Shown here: positions 56,697 through 64,000 of the stretch, one piece after another | Layout: every line of letters starts with the position of its first letter | How positions within the stretch are numbered: position 1 is the stretch's first letter | NCBI GenBank assembly: GCA_010015745.1 | Contig: ML978197.1 | Coordinates: 62,001-126,000 of the forward strand | Direction of reading: 5' to 3' | DNA: 64,000 nucleotides | Source of the DNA: Setomelanomma holmii | Lineage: Eukaryota; Ascomycota; Dothideomycetes; Pleosporales; Phaeosphaeriaceae | Made by a program: the position numbers and the translations under genes | The notes under the pieces: generated by a model | Seen by the model: only the letters and a program-made list of their open reading frames with translations | The model's database searches: none | What the model was told of the DNA's origin: nothing

Positions 56697-58125
56697 CTAG
56701 TTGCCCATGAGGAAGCTAGCAGCGGCGTCCAGATTCCCGCCAGCGATCTCCAAGGCCTGGATCGCCTGCTCCCGACTGCAACCGAACATGCTCGTGAGCT
56801 GGGTGATGCTGTCTTCGGGAAAGGGGCTGTTCGAGGATGACGGTACTGGCGCTTTCTGCGCAGCAGGCTGGGCAGGAGCCGGCGCAGTGGACGGACCAGC
56901 CGCTGATGATCCCGCAGCAACGGAATGCTCGCCAGCCGCAGTAGCACCCGCGGGCCGTACAGCCCCTGAGCGTGCACCAATCTCGGTGCCATTGGGTCCC
57001 GCGACTGTGGGTTCGTTCATCTCAGCCTCTTCCAGATTCTTGGGAATCTCCGTCTCGTGAAGGAAAGGGACCTCGATGCCTTGGAAACAGAGCGCGTTCT
57101 TCTCCAGGTCAATCCTGGCCTTGTAGCGCTTGAGCATATCGAGTCCGAATAGAAGATCTACGTCCTTGCCTTCCATGACTGTAAATGCGCAGGGCATGAC
57201 GGCGCCACCGATCTTGATCTCTGCGTGGTGCACGCGACCGAGGATGCGAGCGGTACCTACGCCACGAGCCATGCCAGCATAACGCGTATCCATAAGACGC
57301 ATGATGCCGCACCGCTCAGCACAGTCAGGAGACATGATGGTAGCCTGCGCACCAGAGTCGACAAAAGCCTTGACGGGTATGCCATTGACCTCAGTGTTGA
57401 CGTAGAGCATATGGACACGGACAAAGACTGTTTATGTAAGCATATATTCAGTTTAATTCAGGGAGGAAGGCATACCTTCTGGATTCTCATTGTACGCCTT
57501 CTCGAGGTTCTCGACCACGCGATCTTGACGAATCAGCTCCTCAATCTTCCGCTGAGCCTCAACGTTGAAAGGGTCCTCGTTGAGAAGGGCGATCTGATTT
57601 TGGCGCTCGCGCTCAGCATTCTGGACCTGTTGTTGCCTCATAGTGAAAGTTTCTCTCCAGCGGTTGGCGTCGTCGGCAGCAGCAGCGAGCTCAGGATCCC
57701 GTTGACGAAGTTCGGCTTGAGCGGTGGGATTTGTAAGGAGCTGTTGTCGCACGCCCTCTGGATCAGGCTCCCTCAATCGAGACCCAGGAGGGGCGCGCGC
57801 CTGCGGTGGCGGCTGGTTCTGGCGGACGAGCACGGCCAACATCTCACCGTCGCTGATTCCAGCATCCTCTAGTGTCTGTGTCTCGTGAACCACAGGTTGG
57901 CCGTTGAGATATATGCTCTGTGACGCGGAAGGCAGGTTGGTCTCGGCCTCGATGAAACCCTTGAGGTCCTTGATGGTGCTGCCGGGCGGCAACTCGAGGG
58001 TCAGCAGGTCGCTGTCCGACGGTGTGCCTGGTGCGGCGATGGATATGGTGACGCGTGGCCTGAGGGTGAGGTTAGCATAGTGTTTTAGCTGGTCGCACAG
58101 CAACGGCGTTGGGGCGGACTCACAT
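56697..58125 (-). CDS. DDI1: Ddi1-type ubiquitin shuttle and aspartyl protease
   Basis: Three exons on the minus strand, 58125-58124, 58059-57476 and 57427-56697, with introns of 64 and 48 bases, give 438 residues. The first exon is only AT; the G of the start codon comes from the next exon, giving MPRVTISI. Domains: ubiquitin-like (about 3-75), a helical linker rich in Gln and Glu, the retroviral-type aspartyl protease domain with the catalytic DSGAQ motif (Asp near 219) and LFGLDMLKRY, a Pro/Ala-rich spacer, and a C-terminal UBA domain (LTSMFGCSREQAIQALE to the end). Ddi1 binds ubiquitin chains and the proteasome, and cleaves heavily ubiquitinated proteins. Without the split ATG no in-frame start precedes the ubiquitin-like domain at the expected place. 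Confidence 0.94.
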
Positions 58126-59471
58126 GGCGGGAAAGGGTGGGAGGGCGGACTCCTTGCGTGCGGATGCAGGTGTTTCTGAAAGCAGGCAAGAGAATGTGGT
58201 ACCGTGTGCGGGAGTTGAGTCGAGCGAGTTGTGCTGGGTGGATGGTGGGGGTGTGCCTAGGATGTGCTTTGGCGCAGGTCGTTCCCAGAAGAGCGATCGA
58301 GTGCGCCCGGTGAAGTGCTTATAAGGGAGCTCGCCCGCCTGCAGGAGCTCGTGGTGACGGAGAGTATCACTAGCACTGCACTGCAGCCTCGCCGCCGGGC
58401 TGCGGGAAGGCAATGGAAGTCGGTAGGCCCCTCGTCCGCACGTCCCAGGTGAGGCAAGTTAATAATCAGCGGTCCAGCAGAAGACGTGGCGGCAACATGT
58501 TGTGAAAGCAGCGGCGCGGCGGTGCGGTCAGTCTGCGTAATATAGAGGGCCGCTTCGACGAGGTTGGGCTGCTTTGCTGGGGCAGTTCCTGGGCAGCACG
58601 CACGCACACAACGCAGAGTGTACTGCCTGGAAGCACTGAAACGACTCTTCTGCGCGGTGTTTGGCGGTGTAGCCCTGTCTGCGCAAGGGTCATGGCGGGG
58701 CATCAGCCAGGCAGCCTTGCGTTCAGGAAGAAGCCACGCCTGGGCCAAACCTCAACAACGGCAGGCACGACTCGTGCGAACCATTGTGCACTGTGTCGCT
58801 CCTGCCGCGAGATCTCTGGAGAAGGAAGCCACGGACGGACACTGCGGAAGGCGCCGTCTGCCTCGAGCATCCGGCTCCAGCGACCGGGATAGCTTGCCCG
58901 TTGACGGTTTATGACACGGACATTGCGTGCACAGCAGTAGCAGCAGAGCATGCAGGACGACGCTCGTCTGCTTCTTGCATCATATCCAGAATGGCCCTGT
59001 TCTGGCCGTCCATCACTGTATGCATGTCATGGGCTTCCCGCTCGGCTGCGATGAGATCACTGCAAGGGGCAGGTGTCCCACGCATAGATAGTGTCAACGC
59101 GAATGCGAGTGTCGTCTTATATCATAAGCCATAATCCTCCAGGAAGACGGTCATGGTCAAAGTCAATTTGAAGCATCTCTCCCTCCACGTAATGTCACTC
59201 AGAGAAATGTGCCTCGAGCTGCACTCCCCGCGTAGACCTCCCGCAAGCAGCCTGAAACTGATCTACGTCGGCAGTCAAGCGAATCGCGGGAACGCGGGGC
59301 TTTGGCCAGAGTGCGTCTCGTGAGCGACCGTCCAGGAACGCCCACCATACAACTCACCACTGCACCTCGGTCGCCCGCATCTCTGTCCACGCACAAGCTC
59401 CACTTGCCTGCTTTTGTGTCCCCGGCCATCTTGATCGGAAGCCCGTCGCGAGCCGCTGATCACCTGCCAAG
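58126..59471. other. Intergenic between divergent genes, no gene seen
   Basis: A 1.35 kb gap between DDI1 and the acetyltransferase gene, which point away from each other. Many overlapping frames of 60-160 codons on both strands reflect the GC-rich composition; none has a domain. Confidence 0.5.
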
Positions 59472-60563
59472 ATGCCACGAGATCTGCTAGCCGACAGAAA
59501 TACGCTCGACGGCATGCCTCAGCTGTCGAGAGAGACAGAAACCGTTGCCAGTCCTGAACCCGAAGCGTCAAGTCCGATGCCTCTCTACAAGCCTACAGTC
59601 TTTGTCGAGGAGCGGTTCAAGAAGATCAAAGATGCTGGTGTCCATCCGTTCGCGCAGTTGCTCAATCACGAGGATCTCGATGACTGCGACTGGCTCGAGC
59701 ATGCTGCGTTCGACCCCATAGAAGCGGCCACGCGGGAAAAGGTAGGCTTCGCGATCAGCATCATTTCCTTCACCCAGTTTGTTTCTCTGCTTCATGTCAA
59801 ACTTGATTTGATCTGCTGCTGCTGTATCACCGTTGGGCTGCTGTCAGGCGTTCCCTTCGCAACTTCCTTGTTCCTGGTCCGATCACTCCACGAGCTGCAA
59901 AAGTGCCACTCCAACTTCACATCGTCATTCGCACTTCATCATTCCAACTTCGAACCACGATGCACCTTTCACTCAACACAGTCACATTCTGCGTCAAAGC
60001 TATGCTAACACCGACAGATCGAATACCGTCTACGGACATGCGGCGAACTCTGCTCAGGTATCTTCTCTTCCGCGTACCCCACATCCTCCGGCTCCTTGGG
60101 CACTCTCATCAAAACCCGGAAGTTCCAGCATATCGACTCCTCGGACTCAGATCGCAAGCGCGTCCTCCTAGGCCACATCATCGCTACCAAGTCATCCTCA
60201 CAAGTCGTGACAGATGACGCCATGGACTACCCCAAGGATTGGAGAACCAAGTATCAACTCACCCCTAGCATCGGCCACAACGAGGACGGCCAGACTATAT
60301 GCATACACTCACTGTGTGTGCACCCGGACTTTGATGGCAAGGGTCTAGGTCAGGTGCTGTTGAAGAGCTATGTGCAGAGGATTAAAGACTCGGGCGTGGC
60401 GAAGAGGATAGCACTGATCTGTAGGGAGAGGCTGGTGGGCTGGTACGAGAAGGCAGGGTTTAGCAAGGTTGGGCCGAGCAAGTGTCAGTATGGTGGAGGA
60501 AATTGGGTGGATATGGTACTGGACTTCAAGGCCGGCGTGGGCGAGGATGATCCAGACTTCTAA
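59472..60563 (+). CDS. GNAT-family N-acetyltransferase
   Basis: Two exons, 59472-59741 and 60018-60563, with a 276-base GT-AG intron (branch-like GCTAAC before the acceptor), give 271 residues. The second exon carries the acetyl-CoA-binding signature HPDFDGKGLGQVLL (about residue 190), preceded by ICIHSLCV and followed by RIALICRERLVGWYEKAGFSKVG. This arrangement is that of the fungal arylalkylamine/serotonin N-acetyltransferase-like group (yeast Paa1 relatives), which acetylate polyamines or aromatic amines using acetyl-CoA. The N-terminal 50 residues are Ser/Pro-rich and probably disordered. The cytosol is the likely location. The intron is long for this window but both splice sites are good. 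Confidence 0.88.
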
Positions 60564-61465
60564 CGAGTCAAACAAAAAACTTCAGGCGTGGCGACAAGGT
60601 TGGCGAAGCTGAAATTCCGGCGCTTCGGGGCTTCAGTGAGCTTTCGAGTGCACGTTCTCGGACATGCGAGGTGCGCAAGACTCGAGGCTCCATAGGTGAG
60701 TGTGCGCATGATAAGGGAAGAAGCGAATGGTAGGGATTGACTTGCCACTCAAAAAGTCGGTAATGCATCAATCCAGTGATTGCTGCACAGCATCCGGTGT
60801 AGCATGTGGCGTGACGGTGCGTTTCGCGCGTTCCTTTCAACCAACGTGCGCCTTCTCAGCGTTGCTCTGACTCTCGCTTCCACACTGCGCCACAACATGA
60901 TCTCGAACCTCACCACTTCGCAATATTAACATCTAGCATTTTCACACCGCGAACTTGGTTCCAGCATCGTGCAGGTGGCCGCAGTGGCCGCATAGTTTAC
61001 TTTGTGTATGGAAAGCAAGCCAGCTTCAAGACAACGCAGCTCACGAAAACAGGTTCAATTCACTCGTCTTGGCTACGACAGCCCCTACGGCGGTCACAGG
61101 CATATGGCCATGCGGCACCGGGTCCGACTTCACCATTTCACTCATCTTCGCCACCGTCAACATCCGCCGCATTTGACTCATCGCCTTTTTGTGGCAACAC
61201 TTTTTCAATACATGTTCAACGCCGCGCATGTGCATCAATCTGCTTCGAATATAAGTGCAAAGACTACAACATGTACTAAACGCAGTTCGTATAATATCGC
61301 CTAAGGAAAAGCAAAGAGTCCCTTAATTCTTGCAGCTCACTCATCGATGAGCAATTCGGTCACAGTCATTTCCAATTGATTACACTGCTTGCTCCCGCAG
61401 TCAGCCGCTTCTCCTGGTTCGGCCCGAAAGAAGGAGGCGAAAAGCTTAGGACGGGCCGACCCCAT
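60564..61465. other. Intergenic, no gene seen
   Basis: About 0.9 kb without a domain-bearing frame. A few short frames near 60955-61304 overlap in three registers and look like chance. Confidence 0.45.
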
Positions 61466-61816
61466 ATGTACCGCAGGCGTTCGGTCCTGAGCATCTTCGT
61501 GTGTGCGCTGGCCTTCTACCTACTCATGGTTATTACCAATTTAGGTTTGCCATGGGTCATGGAAAGTACACACACCACCTGCGCGCCATTGTTTTATGCT
61601 GATAGTGCCGCGTGTCCTTCCCCTCTGTATGAGGTGGATCCCGACATGAAGTCGGTGAAGTGGGTCGTGGCAACGGAAGCTACGCCCATTCTTTCTAGAC
61701 GTTGTGCGTTCTTCGAAGTACAAAGTGAATCATTACACATCTGGATGGCGATGAGGGTAGTATTGGCCATGAATCGCACTACACGACGTTCCAAGAGCCC
61801 TTCGTCACTGCATTGA
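61466..61816 (+). CDS. Hypothetical membrane-anchored protein
   Basis: About 116 residues from an ATG near 61466: a basic MYRRRS start, one hydrophobic helix (VLSIFVCALAFYLLMVITNLG), then a lumenal-looking part with several cysteines (THTTCAPLFYADSAACPSP). This type II membrane topology would be typical of Golgi or secretory-pathway proteins. The end is basic and Ser-rich with no domain, so a missed splice to a downstream exon is possible. No family is recognised. Confidence 0.35.
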   Translation: MYRRRSVLSIFVCALAFYLLMVITNLGLPWVMESTHTTCAPLFYADSAACPSPLYEVDPDMKSVKWVVATEATPILSRRCAFFEVQSESLHIWMAMRVVLAMNRTTRRSKSPSSLH

Positions 61817-61967
61817 ACATACGATGGAACTCCTTATAGTTTTTGTACGGCATCGCACGATACAACATCATGCAGGATCTCGCAAGGGCGAACAACAGGG
61901 AACCATTTGTGTGCCATTAGTCAATGCTCAACACATTTCTACAAAAGAAAATCTATGTGGTAGACCA

Positions 61968-63086
61968 TCACCGCCAGTGCTGATTCTCCGACTTCGCATA
62001 CTGGTTCTCTGACGACACTGATGACGCGCTCCCTCTTTCTACTGCCTGTTCGTCGCGCAATCGGTCTTCGGCCAGTATCTCCTTCCCGCTTTCCGCTACG
62101 CTCGGCGTACTGTCTCTCCTGCGGCTATGACTTTGCACCTGCACCTCGGTTGTCTTGACCACGGTCGAGCTTGTAGGATGTATCGAGTCACCCTTGGCCT
62201 TGCCTCCGCCGACGCGCACTTCGTACCGAGTCGACTGGTCATTGTCTTGCACCGTCGATCGTTGATGCACTGTATCTCTGATCGTGCCAAGGGCTACGCC
62301 TTGCGTTCGTGGTCCGGTTCGGCTGCCTGAGTATGCATTGCCGCTTCTCGATGTTCGAATGAGGTCGACGAGACGGTTCAAAATGCTGAATTCGACCTTT
62401 AACTTGATGCTGTACACCAGCGGCTTCCACGCCGTCTGAATCTCGTAGAGGTTCGCGAACTCGAGACCGAGAACGGTGAAGTCGAGCAGGATGACCAGGA
62501 TGTTGACGTATATCAGATGGTTCATGACTTGCACCGTGGCAGATCCATTGCCAATGGTCTGCTCGAGTCGCAGAAGTCGAGACGTTTCCCAGACGTAGAG
62601 ACCAGAGATGATAAGCTCTTGCAAGACGAAGACAGTCAACTGTATCTTCTCATAGATCCCGTACGGTTTCTCGAAGGGTACCGGATTATTCGAGTTTGCG
62701 CCGTATACCAGGACGATGATCGGGATGTGTAGCCAAACGGCATTCGTGATGATCATGATCAGCACTGCGCGGAGCCGAGTCTTGTTGTGCATAACCAGAT
62801 GCAATCGTGAGTACAGAACCACCGATTGCCCGGTGATCATCGTGCACCACCCTATGAGAATAAGAGTGGCATAGAGGTTCCCATTCGACGAGAGGGAGAG
62901 ATGCTTGAGAAGGTATCCAACCGAGTTGAATGCGATGCCCCATGTTGCGGCGAGGAAGCTCCAGAAATAGAGGCCCTTCCGCCTCTTGAACGTGGAGAGA
63001 ACGAAAACATTAAGTTCGAAGAAGTTGTACAGCGCGATGCTGAGGAACACGATGACAATCACTGCCTTTGCATCCAGTGGGACCAT
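61968..63086 (-). CDS. Multi-pass membrane protein, DUF7703-like
   Basis: 372 residues from the ATG at 63086 (the frame extends 24 codons upstream to 63158, but 63086 places the first helix near the start). Seven hydrophobic segments fill residues 1-250: VIVIVFLSIALYNFFEL, YFWSFLAATWGIAFNSVG, LILIGWCTMITGQSVVLYS, VLIMIITNAVWLHIPIIV, QLTVFVLQELIISGLYVW, LIYVNILVILLDFTVLGL and a last weaker one. The cytosolic tail of about 110 residues is Ser/Arg/Thr-rich and could be phosphorylated. The first two blocks match a fungal 7-helix family I know as DUF7703; function is unknown and no GPCR-specific motif is visible. Single exon. Confidence 0.8.
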   Translation of the reverse strand: MVPLDAKAVIVIVFLSIALYNFFELNVFVLSTFKRRKGLYFWSFLAATWGIAFNSVGYLLKHLSLSSNGNLYATLILIGWCTMITGQSVVLYSRLHLVMHNKTRLRAVLIMIITNAVWLHIPIIVLVYGANSNNPVPFEKPYGIYEKIQLTVFVLQELIISGLYVWETSRLLRLEQTIGNGSATVQVMNHLIYVNILVILLDFTVLGLEFANLYEIQTAWKPLVYSIKLKVEFSILNRLVDLIRTSRSGNAYSGSRTGPRTQGVALGTIRDTVHQRSTVQDNDQSTRYEVRVGGGKAKGDSIHPTSSTVVKTTEVQVQSHSRRRDSTPSVAESGKEILAEDRLRDEQAVERGSASSVSSENQYAKSENQHWR

Positions 63087-64000
63087 GATTGCTCCGTGGT
63101 CGAAAGTCAAAACGTAAGCAATCGGTTTCTTGGTGTTGGAAAAAAGGCCGGCGAGCACGCCTTAGATCTTCGACTTCACCATGACCCAAGCCGGCGGGCG
63201 AGCTGGAGGATCTCACACCACGTTGTGCACAGTCCTCATTCAAGGGGCACAAAACCGGCCCTACATGCTCGTACATCGTTGCAGTCGCATGGCTATCTAT
63301 CATTTTGACCGGATGCGGCAGCTTCGCTTCGCCTGCTTCCGTGTTTACTTGAGGGCAGCCAATTGCGTGTCAAACACTGAGTAATGATCTGCTCATACCA
63401 AGAGATGAGGCACACCCAATCGCTACCACCTCATGGTCCAAGCAATGACATGGCGTGAGATCAGCAAAGCTAGAATGATCATCGATCTTCTGGAAGCACC
63501 AAGGAATCAAGATCCACAGATCTTTGAGAGCCGTTGTTTGACTGCCAAGTTCTTCATGTTCTTCATTCACGAACAATTCCAGTGAGCTCGCAAAGACACA
63601 TCGTCTTCAATACGACTAAGGCCCGATCGGTGGACGGAAATGTGGCTACCGAGTCGACAAGACCTAACCGAGGTCTCCAGGGTGCTCCAAGGCGCGGAAG
63701 ACGAGCCGAGACGGCACAGCCTACCATAGCGTGAAATAGGCTTCAGGACCCAGTGAATAAGATTTGAGCAGCGGACTGGATTGCCTCCAATTCACGATTT
63801 GTACACGGACCCTGCAGTCTCTAGCGATTGCTATCCGGCTTGATTCTTCCGATGGATGTCTTCTGAAGTTCGAAACCTGAAGGTTGTGTTGTACGTGTGT
63901 CGCAGGAGGACCTTGAAGTTTGGTGTTCAGAAAACAATGCAACAAGCGAGACAAATGACATGTGGAAAGTGTCATAGAGCAAGAGCCACCTCCTTTGCTC
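63087..64000. other. Window end, no gene seen
   Basis: Upstream region of the membrane-protein gene and unassigned sequence. Frames are below 100 codons and lack domain signal, except the in-frame extension of the neighbouring gene to 63158. Confidence 0.45.

Noticed and set aside
1..64000. CRISPR array, bacterial operon or prophage
   Set aside because: No regularly spaced repeats; introns and gene content are fungal.

Overview
The window looks like nuclear DNA of a filamentous ascomycete, most likely a Dothideomycete (inference). The evidence is short GT-AG introns of about 45 to 90 bases, a Hos3-type deacetylase, an EMC4/AP-1 beta gene pair, a secreted AA2-type peroxidase, HET-domain and STAND (NLR) genes, and pogo/Fot1-like transposon DNA with inactivating mutations. 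No rRNA, tRNA, CRISPR or bacterial feature was found. Splice sites were placed by hand; for spliced genes the chosen exons give a total length divisible by three.

Layout. 1.6-10.5 kb holds a double-domain GFA/CENP-V protein, a protein-kinase-fold protein, a structurally intact but dead pogo/Fot1 element (4051-5883), a calcineurin-fold protein that has lost almost all its metal ligands, and a secreted heme peroxidase. 10.9-24 kb is mostly conserved: a broken pseudokinase gene, EMC4, AP-1 beta adaptin, an HSL-type esterase, a Hos3-like deacetylase and a DUF1774-like membrane protein. 24-32 kb is a decaying accessory stretch: a GH16-like secreted enzyme, an amidase pseudogene, two small genes and an MFS transporter pseudogene. 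33-43 kb holds mitochondrial Lon protease and a large kinase-fold protein.

43.5-53.5 kb is the most interesting zone. A fungal NLR (Helo-like N-terminal region, P-loop, ankyrin-like tail) lies between two broken HET-domain genes, which suggests an allorecognition or immunity island. An AT-rich block at 50.5-51.86 kb sits between two genes that each lack their 5' part. The NLR reading frame ends at an 8-base homopolymer, beyond which a recognisable ankyrin-like tail continues in another frame. 54-63 kb returns to conserved genes: Rrp8 rRNA methyltransferase, Ddi1 (with its ATG split by an intron), a GNAT acetyltransferase and a multi-pass membrane protein.

The long conserved genes (deacetylase, Lon, AP-1 beta, Rrp8, Ddi1, large kinase-like protein) carry no frameshifts. 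Frameshifts and stops are concentrated in accessory genes, so most of these breaks are more likely real gene decay than poor sequence.
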